From positions 744,001 through 808,000 of the forward strand of contig JAMAHW010000005.1 in NCBI GenBank assembly GCA_023627715.1: DNA of 64,000 nt, given 5' to 3'. The notes under the pieces are model-generated. The model had not been told where the DNA came from. It searched no databases and saw only the letters and a list, made by a program, of their open reading frames with translations. The translations under genes and the position numbers were made by a program. The DNA is from Periconia sp. R9002. Lineage: Eukaryota; Ascomycota; Dothideomycetes; Pleosporales; Periconiaceae. Shown piece after piece: positions 1 to 10,768 of the stretch. Within the stretch, counting starts at the first letter, position 1. Each line of letters starts with the position of its first letter.

Positions 1-1000
1 CGATTACCAATATTGCGTGGTCCCCTAGAACGTACTGGCAATTCCGCAAAGAACGAACGAAGATGCTTGAAGCACCACGTGGTGGACGCGTTGTCAACAC
101 AACGCAAATATTACCGGATGTGTCGAAATCTTGCATACTCTGAATACAGTGCTTCCTCGACCGGAAGAAAATACCAGGGCCACTGTTCGGGTTGAAAAAT
201 GCCGTGGACTATGTTTACGATTGCGACCCGGCCCCATCCTCACTCAGCCGCTCTTCTCTGCGGTTTGCGGCTGGAATATAGTGGGCGGCGGAAAACGCCT
301 ACAGTTCAAAGATCGCGTCCAAAGCATCGGGAATGGATAGAGCATAAGGTGCTTGCATATCTGCATGTTGGATGTGAGGGTGTAGGCGAAGGCCTAACGG
401 AGCGCTCCCCAAGGACAGGTGCAGCTTGTGCAGGAGGTCTGGTACGGCCTTAGCATGGCCGAGGCTCCTGCAAGTAGCATCCCGTTTTTTGAATGAGTGC
501 ATGCCTCGAAATGACAGGGTCAAAGAGTTGGGCGGCAATAGGTGGCAGCTTTTTGCAATGTCCATGCGGCAGACTGTAAAGTTGGTTGCTGTATTCCATA
601 ATCGATGTATGCGTTCCTAGTAGCAATCGCAAAATCTGGAGGCACCGGCAGTGAGCACAAGGCGTATGTGCAGTCGAGAGCCATGTCCTAGATATTGTAC
701 AGGGGTCATAACCGATTGTAGGATATATTCGAAAGTGCTAGACCGACGACCAAGTTTTTGACCAAAATAAATCGGGATGAAAAGGCCGGTCTATGCCAAG
801 AGCGGCCCAACACCCATGATATTGAAAGGTACTGGAAAAATCTTGCATCGAATATGTTCTGCCTAATTGAGAACGTGCCTGGCTATCTTACCGAAGCTTG
901 AACGTATTTAAGTGAATTGCACCTACATCTCTTGGGGTGAACCGAGCCAAGCGCACTGATCTTTACCCATCATTCTTTGATCTTTTTGACCATTATCGTC
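1..1000. other. Intergenic, no gene recognised
   Basis: Short open frames occur on both strands, but none shows a recognisable domain or splice-linked continuation. The last 100 bp probably form the promoter and leader of the epimerase gene; an AT-rich TATTTAA stretch lies near 905-911. Confidence 0.5.
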
Positions 1001-2553
1001 ATGGACTACTTTTCGCTCGAAGAGGTTGAGGCTTCCTCCCCCTCAACCTTTTCTTTGTCGACTCCAGAAACACCAGAGCTTATGCAAACTCCGGATACGC
1101 AAAAGTCAACCCTTTTCGACGACGACATTGCAGCGGATCCTCTCGATATCGCGGGAGCGAATTCCTCCTTCATCATGGTGGTCGGAGGTCTTGGGTACAT
1201 TGGCTCACACACTGTCCTCGAGCTGCTGAAAGAGAACTACAATGTCCTCATTATCGACGACCTTAGCAACTCATACGAGAGTGTGCTGCACCGCGTTCAG
1301 GCATTGGCGGCAGAGCATTTTGCAACATTGGACAATCCGATGCCTTCCCTCCAATTCAGACAGCTTGATTACCGGAGCCCCATGATGAAGACGATTCTCG
1401 CAGAGTACTCCACATACACGGCGACGCAAAAGGACGCTCCTATCCGCACTGGATCCAAGTCTGAACACAGCCCATTCTCGGCTCTGCATCGCACTGACTC
1501 GGGTATCGATATGCCTGAGGATGACGTTCCGGAAACTGTGCTCACGAGAGTCTCTCGAATCTCTGGTGTGATTCATTTCGCCGCATATAAATCCGTCGAA
1601 GAGAGCATTCGAATGCCGTTGAAATATTATAGCAACAACGTCTGCGGTCTAGTAGACTTCCTCAGCCTGCTCGAGGAGTTTGGGATTAAAAATTTTGTTT
1701 TCTCTTCATCGGCGACTGTCTACGGAGAGGGGGCCAACTGCGGTGTTCCTCTTCGTGAAGAGCTTTGCGTACACCATCACGAAACTTATAGAGACTCGAA
1801 CGGGGCGGAGCGTCACGCAATCCCGGGTGTGATGGGCTTAACTTCTCCATATGGTCGATCCAAATTCATGTGCGAAAACATCCTCGCTGATATTGCGCGA
1901 TCGGACCCATCCTGGTCCATCACAGCCTTGCGATACTTCAATCCTGTATGTCGAATCATCTGATAGCATTGGGAATACAACTAACAGGATATGATAGGTC
2001 GGATGCCACGAGTCTGGACTTTTGGGTGAAGATCCGCGGCAAAAGCCAAGTAATTTGATACCAGTAATAGCCACTGTTATGACTGGCGCAAAGCCAGTAT
2101 TAGAGATCTTCGGAAGTGACTGGAACACACCGGATGGAACTGCTGTTCGCGACTTCATCCATGTTGTCGATCTAGCCCGGGGTCACATTGCAGCGTTGGC
2201 GGCTTCCACGTCGGGCCGTATCAAGGATGCATTCCGAGCTTACAACCTTGGTATGTACACTCAATATTTTACATAGGAGGTATGAGCCAGTGTATTAACG
2301 ACATGCAGGTACTGGACGAGGACACACAGTCCGGGAGGTTCACCAAAGTCTCCAAGAGACATCACGCCGGCACATTCCCGTCAAAGAAGTTGGTCGTCGG
2401 GCAGGCGACGTTGGCTTCTGTGTCGCAGAGGTTCGAAGAGCTGAGACCGAGCTCGAATGGAAAGCGGTGAAAACACTTAAGGACTGCTCGGTCGATGTTT
2501 GGAACTTCACAAAACACCGCTGTCCACCAGAGCCTAGTCAGATGGAGTGCTGA
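1001..2553 (+). CDS. galE: UDP-glucose 4-epimerase-like protein (extended SDR)
   Basis: Three exons: 1001-1945, 1998-2250, 2309-2553; introns 1946-1997 and 2251-2308, each with a CTAAC/TTAAC-type branch point. Product about 480 aa. It should interconvert UDP-glucose and UDP-galactose (Leloir pathway, cytosol) with bound NAD. The Rossmann motif GGLGYIGSH lies at about residues 62-70, the serine-rich FSSSATVYGE strand follows, and the catalytic pair is Y284/K288 in SPYGRSK. The NPDGTAVRDFIHVVDLA-type stretch and the C-terminal YNLGTGRGHTVREV segment are typical of GalE; the latter only appears when intron 2 is removed. Single-domain GalE proteins are about 340-370 aa. This one has an N-terminal extension of about 58 residues and an insertion of about 40 residues near 142-185. 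There is no mutarotase domain. The ATG at 1001 was chosen because no ATG lies upstream in frame. A related nucleotide-sugar epimerase is possible, since the exact substrate is not visible. Confidence 0.88.
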
Positions 2554-3736
2554 TGTGGAAAAGCATTCGATTCATTCTGTTTGAACGGAATTATTTCGGA
2601 CAATTCCTAGATTTTGCGGGCATCGTTTTGGGCGTTTCTTATCATTCTTCTTTTTCACAGTGCCAAACTGCATTTTGTTGTTCCAATCCATTATAGACTT
2701 TTGCTCTTCATCGGTATAGCCAATTTAATCAAGCGTAATGCTGTTGCTTACTATGTGGGGGCGCTCGACACCTTGCTGCCCTTGAATAAGTACTGCGTCA
2801 TTGATCATCATCACTCCCATTTCTTTTTCATGTCTTCCCCTCGGTTCCCATTTCGTATTCTTTTCCACGTATTCCGCATATCATCCTTACTTGGGAGTCC
2901 TCGGGAAGTGTGCAACCGTAGTGTGCAACAACTTGGAAAGCGTATCCAAACAATGTACGACGCGCAGTGCGACTAGCAACTTGAATTTTTTTTTTTTTTT
3001 TTTTTTTGAGAATGATGAAAGGATTGGCTCGGGCCAGCGTGGAGGCGCGATATGAGAAAAGAAACTCCATGGTATCAAGTGTGTTATCAGGACGTGTCGA
3101 TCTTTGTGGATAGACGAATCACGTCAGCTTCGGCAGGATTGACGAACCGAAGCGCCTCAGCGACCTGACCTTTCAAGGCGTGTGAAACTCGGACAGCGAC
3201 CGGCTGTTGATCACAGCTGCCGGCTTCTCATTGGAGGTGGCCGCCAAGGTCAGGGGCAATGCGGGCCATGGCCATCCCCCGCCCGTCCCGCTTATCGCGA
3301 ACATCTCCAACGGGGTGAGGCGGCGACGCTCGGCCTAGCAAAACAAATCGGATTTTGGCCTCACTTGCGGTCATCAGTGCGACAGACGAGCCGATTGATT
3401 GTTTGATAGCGAGTGGTACGAAGACCGGACCGTAGGCAGTGTAACAAAGAAAAAGCGTTGGGCACCGCGACAGCGCATCAAAGGTGCGAGCCTGCAATTG
3501 ATGTTTCCGTATAACCAAACCATCCGAAAGCAGGCTAGCGTCCCTCACGTGACTATACGTCCACCAACTCACAGCCGGAAGGCGCGCCCGTTCTTTGGCC
3601 TGGAGTAGCAGCAAACCTCAACACCACTCCACACACTCCTTCGCATGCCATAGCCCTTTTCGCCCTGCCGTTGCCATCTTGCGGTCCAGCTGAAGATATC
3701 TACCATAGCCCACGTCGGCTGTGAAAACCGCCCACC
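2554..3736. other. Intergenic between epimerase and Zn2Cys6 factor
   Basis: Contains a 19-bp T run near 2989-3007 and a CACGTG palindrome at 3545-3550, about 190 bp upstream of the transcription factor start. No gene recognised. Confidence 0.6.
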
Positions 3737-5883
3737 ATGGCCTCCCAGGCGCATCCTTCAATGTCCAATTTCCCCGTCTCCACTACCGTAGATCCCGCTT
3801 TTTGGAACACCCAGGACCTCAGTAACTCGTCGCCTTTGTCGCTTCATCTGTCGCCAACTGCCAGCATCAACACGCATGAAAGTGCACACAGTGTTACCCC
3901 ACCAGCCCAAACACCAAGGCCGGATACTAGCAAAAATACTTCCAGTAGCCAGAGCGCCCCAAACGGCCAAAACGGCCAGAATCCTTCCCAATCCAGGACC
4001 TCAGTCGCTGTCGCTTGCGTGCCATGTCGAAGTCGGCACTTGAAGTGCGATGGTGGTGTTCGTTGTTCAAGATGTAGGGCTGATGACGTTGAATGTACTT
4101 ACATCAAATCGCGCCGTGGCTGGAAGGGAAAAAGGAAGAAGCCCAGTGAGAATGGCGCGTCCAGTCTGCCATCACCGCCAGGTAAATTCTACCTCTATGC
4201 CCGCCCCTTCAGAACCCTCTAATTGGTACCCCTAGGTCAAGATGGCCACCCTAGCTACCACAACACTTTACAAAATCGAAACATGTCTTTTAGTAGCAGT
4301 GGCCAGTCCCTATCACCAGAGTTTGTTCATCGAACTGATCTTGCAGCCCCAACCCAAATAAGTCCCCCAAATGGTAGGGTTGTGGCCCCAGCCTCGGCTG
4401 CTCAACTCAATCTGAATGGATCCGAGAGGGTCCAATTGAATCAGTTCGGACACATCGGCCCCCCAACTGCCATCCAGGCCTTCTACCACTACTTTTACAA
4501 CGCCCATCCCTTCTGTTTGCCTCAGAAACAGCTGCTGATGCTGTTCAAGGACAGGAAGGCACCTCTCCTTGAATATGCAGTCCATTATATCGGCTCCAGC
4601 TTTCTCAAAGAAATCCCTACAGACATCTACAGGGATGCGCTAAACCAAAACATCAACAGCGGCAGCTACATGCGAGACGGATTTTCAGTTCAAGCGCTGC
4701 TGCTCTTCGCCATTGGCCTTCATGCCAACAACGAAGTGCCTAGAGCAGCTCAAATATTCGGTATGGCGCAGACGTTGACGCTAGAATTGGGTATGCACCG
4801 TATGGATTTCGCCATCATGAGTGGTAACAACGACCCCTACTTGGAGGAATCCTGGAGGCGGACTTGGTGGTCCATGTACTGTGCAAACGGGATGATGACG
4901 GCGGTCAATCCCGGCGTGCAGTTTCGGTTGAAGGACATCGCGACCGATGTTCCACTTCCATGCGAAAACGAGCAATACTTTTCAGGGCAGATTCCGTATC
5001 CTCCCTCCACACTTCAGGACTACGACGATGCACCCTTCGCCCCGACTCAGATTGTATTCTCATCCTTCACCTACCTCATAGATGCTATCCGTATTTTGGG
5101 TAAAGTCTTCGAATGCTCCCGCCTAGACGGGCAATTCGAATACCACGCCGTCGATGTCGTTGATACCTACCTCGTGAACTGGCGCCTCCATCTTCCACCA
5201 TCCAAATACGAGATTGTGGGCAACGACGGTAACATTGATGAGGTGCTTTTCCAGGCTCACATGGTGAACGGTGGCAGCACCATCATGCTTCATCGACCTC
5301 GAAGCAATCTTGGTTTTGGCAAGGTGGAAAACGTGAATATTTGTGTGCAGCCAGGCCAAGTCCTGTTGCCTACTCAAACTCGAGAGATCCACACAGCGAA
5401 ATGCCTCACTTCTGCAGAAAACATCTCCAGTCTCATCAAACTTCCTGGGCCGTTGCTAAAACATACACCCTTTTTTACCTGCGTCGTGGTCATGGCTTCG
5501 GTTGTCCATCTCTCGTACTGGTCTTTTCTGGTACCCGACGGACAGGACGACATCATCAAGCAGTCGATCCGTCTCGATGTGGGCACACTCCAGCAATATT
5601 CAAGCACATGGGGCATTGCCAGCGTAGTGCTAGGACAGGTCCGCGGTGTAGCGCACACGCTGTTCAACAGCAAGAAGGCGATGAGCATTCACCTGTGGAA
5701 CAACATTGCTCACGATGATGTGATTCGTGAGGTCATCACTGAGGGGCAGATGGAGCCGCTCCAGAATTACAGTCAGCTCTTGGCACCGTGAGTTTAATCC
5801 CACTTCATACGTTCCCACACACCACCCCTCCGAGTAAGCAAACAACCGCTGACAATCCAATTTACAGTATGATGAAATCGTAG
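3737..5883 (+). CDS. Zn2Cys6 transcription factor with fungal-specific middle domain
   Basis: Exons 3737-4181, 4236-5787 and 5868-5883; about 670 aa. The first exon ends in a textbook binuclear zinc cluster with C94, C97, C104, C110, C113 and C120 (spacing CX2CX6CX5CX2CX6C), followed by the basic segment SRRGWKGKRKK that usually links to DNA contacts. The large second exon carries a fungal-specific regulatory (fungal_trans) region from about residue 240, with the family's FYHYFYNAHPF-like start and an RRTWWSMYCAN motif. It should be a nuclear DNA-binding regulator; its target genes cannot be inferred. The last exon is tiny (16 nt, encoding MMKS after the split proline). If the 80-bp intron 5788-5867 is retained, translation stops at 5789-5791, costing only four residues. 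The N-terminal 90 residues are Ser/Thr/Pro-rich and disordered-looking. I do not recognise a named orthologue. Confidence 0.85.
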
Positions 5884-6429
5884 AGCTCTCAACGTCGCTC
5901 TTGTGTTCTCGGGGTTCACTCTTCTTCGTGATCATCGCCGTCTCCTTGTTTCTCCTCCTCAGCTCGTTATCCGAAACCGGTAGTAGGGCTGGCTTTCTTA
6001 GGTCCTTAGCTTTATTCCAAACGACGAAAAATACCCCTTCCTTTCAACAAATACCTCTTGTTCTTTTCAACCCGTCCAGGGGGTCTACGTCAAGTCCCGG
6101 CAATCCAGCACTTAACCCCCACCCATTCGATGTACGACTAACACTCACAAAAAATCAATGTATACGCTTTGGCCCGAACGAACGAGGACATCTTCTCCCA
6201 TCCGCTGATTCTCGTTCTTTCTCACTCACACACTCACACGAAAAAAATGGGGAAAGCAGATGACAACTTTTTGACATGCCCTTCACGACCGCAACCTTTT
6301 CTTCTGCTTACGACCACTACTACGTCTTGTTGTTTGTTGGATCTTTCCCTTTTTCCGCGGGCTCTTTTGTTTCTATATGTTTGCTTTTTTTGAGCTCAGC
6401 TTTTATTTCCTTCATTAATATCGATCTAC

Positions 6430-6430
<1 letters not shown>

Positions 6431-6465
<35 letters not shown>
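6431..6465. repeat. (GTT)n microsatellite
   Basis: About 11 uninterrupted GTT/TTG units read directly in the sequence. Confidence 0.95.
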
Positions 6466-6653
6466 CTGGAGTATATACTAATATCTAACGATTTGAAAAG
6501 ATAAAAATTACATGATGAAATACCAAACGATGACTGATAATGCTGCATTTCCCTGGTTCGTTTCAATTTCATTTGTCTTCCCTATTGAGAAAAATTAAAC
6601 CCATCGGTACATACAATACCCTACGAAAATCTGTATTCAATGGTGATTGCGCA

Positions 6654-6676
6654 TGTGTGTGTGTGTGTGTGTGTGT
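6654..6676. repeat. (GT)n microsatellite
   Basis: About 11 GT units, followed by a purine-pyrimidine alternating, ACGC-rich stretch at about 6770-6800. Confidence 0.95.
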
Positions 6677-7247
6677 ACATGTACTTGTGTAGCCTGTCCA
6701 GGTGGCCGATGTACTTGGGTGGGGTGGAACAAAGTGGTACATAAATAGTGACGTCAAAGCGCGCCATCACACCACGCATGCACGCACACACGCACGCAAA
6801 TGCAGGCGGCGGAAGTCGACAAGAATTTCGATGGTCATGAAGAGAAAAAAAGAAGCCCGTTCTAAAGCTATAAGATTCGCTATTCATCAGGGGAGGTTTG
6901 GTTACTGAAGAAAGAGCGATCCGCCGGCTAATCCAGCGGATCTGGTTACATGAAAAAAAAAACCCTCCCCTTCGCTCCTTCCAACCCGCCAGGCATCAGA
7001 CATCAAACATCGTTCCATCGTCTAAGTACTTTCCCAAGTTTCCTGTCCCGTTTTTTCTCCTTGGATTTTTTTTTAGCGCGAAGAATGTCCGATATTATGA
7101 TGCTATCATTTCATTTCAACCCTCCCAGTTTCCCAGATATTGCTAATTGCCCATTGAGTCCCGTCGCCCCTTCGATGTTGATGTTATACCTGCTTAGGTC
7201 TCGTGCGGCACGCCGGCCGTTGGAGATGGATGCGTCAAGATCATTAT

Positions 7248-8203
7248 TTACAAGTCGGCATCCTCCTCGTCGGGCAGCGGCATCTGGGCGGCCTCGGTCA
7301 TCTCGTCCTGGTACTTCTGGAGCACTGCCTGGTCGATCTGGACCTCAGGAGGAGCAAGGGCAGGGGCAGCGACGAATTCCTGAGGCAATAGTTAGAAATC
7401 TGCACTTGAATAAAGATTTGGGCACATGGGGAATATCATACCAAAGTAGCGTTACCGACGAGTTTCCTAGCGAGCCAGAGGAAGGGCTTCTCGAAGTTGT
7501 AATTCGACTTAGCCGAAATGTCGTAGTACTGGAGGTTCTTCTTGCGGTGGAAAGTGATGGCCTTGGCCTTGACCTTGCGCTCCTTGACGTCGACCTTGTT
7601 TCCGGTCAGAACGATGGGAATGTTCTCGCAGACGCGGACCAAGTCACCTGGGTTTGTTAGCTGCTAGCGTGGATATGCGAGGTAGTATGAGACGTACGGT
7701 GCCAGTTGGGCACGTTCTTGTATGTGATACGGGAGGTGACATCGAACATGATGATACCGCACTGGCCGTTGATGTAGTATCCATCACGGAGACCACCGAA
7801 TTTCTCCTGACCAGCCGTGTCCCAGACGTCGAATTGGATCTGTCCGAGGTTCTGCCAACTTATCAGTATGCGGTCCACGAGACCAGCGTGGGGTGGATGG
7901 GGCAACGTACGGTGGTGAAACCGAGAGGGTGAACCTCTACACCGAGAGTGGCGATGTACTTCTTCTCGAACTCGCCGGTAAGATGGCGCTTGACGAAGGT
8001 TGTCTGTGGGTGATGTGGTTAGTCGGGGTTTCCGAGTAGATAGCCGGGCGGCGCGACAGCCGCGCCATCGACAGCTAGGCACGGGATTGCAGAGAGGGAG
8101 CAAAATTGCGAGTAGAAGATGATGGCGATCGTACCTTTCCAGTGCCACCATCACCGACAAGCACGAGCTTGAAGGTGGGAACAGCAGATGCTCCTTCAGC
8201 CAT
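7248..8203 (-). CDS. GSP1: GTP-binding nuclear protein Ran/Gsp1
   Basis: Five exons on the minus strand: 8203-8135, 8003-7911, 7851-7698, 7647-7442, 7379-7248; 217 aa, the usual length for Ran. It is the small GTPase that drives nuclear import and export and spindle and envelope assembly. All G motifs are present: GDGGTGKTT (residues 17-25), the switch I segment [31 protein letters not shown] (switch II), NKVD, and [12 protein letters not shown]. The acidic C-terminal tail ends DEEDADL, the Ran signature, and there is no prenylation CAAX box, as expected. The four introns are 131, 59, 50 and 62 bp. In the same window NSP1 encodes a nuclear-pore component of the same transport system, but the two genes are 34 kb apart. 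Confidence 0.97.
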
Positions 8204-9024
8204 GGTTGAGATGTTGTTTTGGTGGGGCGGATGTGGTTGTTATGAGTGCGCAAGAGCTGGAACTTGTCAGAGAGGGGTTTTTATGGACAAGCGACAGGGC
8301 GCAGTAGATGGCGTAGCGCCGTGGATTGCAAGCGTACCGTTATGGGGTATGGTGGAGGGCAGTTGCAGTGAGTGGAGGGGTAGAAGGATTGCGAAAGTCG
8401 TGGGGCAACAAGCAGAAGGCAGTGTTTTTATCTGCGTGAGTTGGCGGTCCGGGCGGTGAGGTGGCCTTGGCATCGACGTTTGCTTGACTGCTGCTTGGTA
8501 GGCAACAATTAGGCACACTAGGTAGAAAGCGACAGCACCACCCGAACCCTTCGAGGCAAGCACTTTTGCACCACCTTCATTTGTCATTCACCACATCAAA
8601 GTAATATGATTCGATACAGGTGAAAGGCGCATTTATAAGCTGGACCCGCCCTTTCTTCCGCGCCCTGTGGCGGTGCGCGTCAACAATAGGTACCTAGGTA
8701 CCTAGTCACTCTACCTTTTCCACATCTATCATCATTCTGCGAGATTTGATGGCAGACCATGGTTATCGCCCTTCCAATACTATAGAGCCAGCCATTTTCT
8801 GGCGGCTGAACTATGTATTGATGTGGAAGATGCTCTCGACGCTGAAGCAGCATTCCTCTCCTGTCTGTGGCAGTCCACGGCCTTGTAGCCGTGATTTCAT
8901 ACATTATTTATTTATTCGTTCTTGATCCACCCAATACCAAACTCCTTTCCATGCAATTGCAGCGTGCGCGTGCACTTCGCTGGTTGATTGTACAATGCCA
9001 CCTCGTCCTGATTGCGTGCATCGT
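8204..9024. other. Upstream region of Ran, downstream of NAS2
   Basis: Presumed promoter of the Ran gene. It contains a perfect 18-bp palindrome at 8687-8704 (annotated separately). No gene recognised. Confidence 0.55.
8687..8704. repeat. Perfect 18-bp palindrome TAGGTACCTAGGTACCTA
   Basis: Reads identically on both strands. Partial matches (ACCTAGGTA or GGTACCT cores) recur in other intergenic parts of the window, for example near 36417, 46598, 59300 and 19413. Confidence 0.9.
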
Positions 9025-9879
9025 CTATAATGGGAGCAAGTGGCAACCCAACATACCTCGTCCACCCCAATTGCGCCGCGGCGTGAGCTGTGTCTCGACT
9101 ATTTCCGAAGGGCCACCGGCCTCGCTGGGCCGTAATATCTTGACGGCAATGGGCAGCTGTACCTGTCAGCCTGAGCCACACTATGACTACCGCCATGCAT
9201 GGCCAGCACTTACCCCTTCATTCTGAGATACTACCTGTGTCAGTCGCGCCAGCTTGTCGTGATTTGTCCAGTCCACCCATCCAAATTTAGTGATTGTGTC
9301 ACCCACACGCAATCCGGCCGTCTCGGCTGGACTGTTGGCTACCACGCTGTTGACTTTTGCGAAGGGAGCTTCGAGAGCTGCTGGCGCGCTGCTGGGTCCT
9401 GCAACAGGCTGAGCGGTGCTTGCGTTGCTCTCCCGTTGACGAGCGTAATGCTCGTGCAGACCCTTTTCAATGAGTGTCATGAGCTCTTTGTAGTCATTCT
9501 TCAGGCGTATTATGCGTGCTCGGGTCGTCCGGACTGATACGCTTGTCAGAGGAAAATTGAGTCCCCATCCCGGCGAGTGGCGCACTCACTCTGAGGTACG
9601 TCGATGTCGGCGCGTGGAAAGCCGTCGAAGGTGGTTAAGCCAGTGTTCATATTGACCCCATGCTGCAAGGCGCGTCAGAAAAAACACAACTAGATGCAAT
9701 CCAGCATATCGTATTTGACTTACAGAATCCAAGACTTGGCCCAAGGCTTTGAGCTCCGTCTCGACGCGGTCCTTCTCTGCAATGAGCTCCTGCAAAGACA
9801 GCTGCTCTTTCGAGACACCGTTGGAATAGCCATTCGACGTTGAACCCGAGGCCACCGTCGGCGCGTGAATGTCGTCCAT
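9025..9879 (-). CDS. NAS2: 26S proteasome assembly chaperone Nas2 (PSMD9/p27)
   Basis: Four exons: 9879-9724, 9662-9590, 9533-9214, 9162-9025; 228 aa. Nas2 binds the C-terminus of the Rpt5 ATPase and guides assembly of the proteasome base in the cytosol. The N-terminal helical domain includes LSLQELIAEKDRVETELKAL (about 25-45) and the segment GFPRADIDVPQIRTTRARI. The latter spans the second intron and fits the family only when spliced. A PDZ domain covers about 125-200, including AKVNSVVANSPAETAGLRVG and the GDTITKFGWVDW strand. The last exon gives the characteristic C-terminal LTPRRNWGGRGMLGCHL before the stop at 9025. Length and order match the family. It shares an upstream region with the RhoGEF gene. 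Confidence 0.93.
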
Positions 9880-10768
9880 GCGCGATCCCTTCCAATAAAT
9901 TGTAAATGGTGCAGCAGAGCAGGTGAGGTGGTGATCAAGAAAGTGATATCACTCTCCAGATATCGACCGTGCAGACGGTGGGGTTAATAGGAGGGGGAAT
10001 CTTCTAGCCAATCAGAACAGGGCGGCGACGCGCACGACCTCTGCAGCTTATGGCTGCGTCGCGTTGCGCTCCCTCCGAACATCCTCATCTCCTCTTACTC
10101 TCTCCAGAAAGATCTTCATCAGAAGGATGCACAAAGGGAGTCCGATTGATCGACATCACACATATATCAGAGCTAGCACGGTCCTTATGAGCAAGACACA
10201 GACACGGTCCCTCAACATGTAGCGATGATGACACTCTCAGGCACTTACCTAAGTACACAAACATCAATTGATATATACACAAGTACCTACACTCCACAAC
10301 ACAATAAGGGTGTAGGCACAGTTTTCGATTCCAATTGCCTCTTATCATGAACTCTAATCACTGATAACTTTGTTTGTTTTCTTTTTTCTTGCGCGTCACT
10401 CCTTCACTCTCGTCTGCTCAAACAGTACCTTGCGCCTGCGGGCACTCGCGACAGCCCTTACCTACAGATACCGTATCTCTTGTACAAGACCCTGCTTTCC
10501 GAACTTCGTATCACATTACAGCATAGCGTTTTGTTTTTCCTTTCGTACTTTCCTTCTTCTCGGTTCTTCTTTCTTGCACCCTTCAGTCACTGCATTCGTC
10601 CGTCCATTCCTCGGAGCACATCTGCTTCCAATCGCTCCGAGGTCCACTCTACTCTCCTTCAGCCATTGCCAGTGGCAACACATACAATATTAATCTCTCA
10701 TGCCGTTCCATAACACATACCCACTACCAGCCCTACGCCGTAGTGCCTGAGATTCTAGCGACTTCGAC
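9880..10768. promoter_or_regulatory. Divergent promoter of NAS2 and RhoGEF
   Basis: 889 bp between two start codons pointing outward. A CCAATCA sequence at 10008-10014 matches the core bound by the HAP/CBC (NF-Y) complex. The half nearest the RhoGEF (about 10370-10768) is pyrimidine-rich, as fungal 5' leaders often are. Confidence 0.55.

Larger units (their letters stand above)
5884..7247. other. Convergent intergenic region with simple repeats
   Basis: Lies between the 3' ends of the Zn2Cys6 factor and the Ran gene. It is T-rich and repeat-rich, including a (GTT)n tract and a (GT)n tract annotated separately. It probably holds both 3' UTRs. No gene seen. Confidence 0.6.

Noticed and set aside
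2614..2976. 120-codon frame downstream of the epimerase
   Set aside because: Hydrophobic, T-rich translation in a likely 3' UTR; no ATG in good context and no family resemblance.
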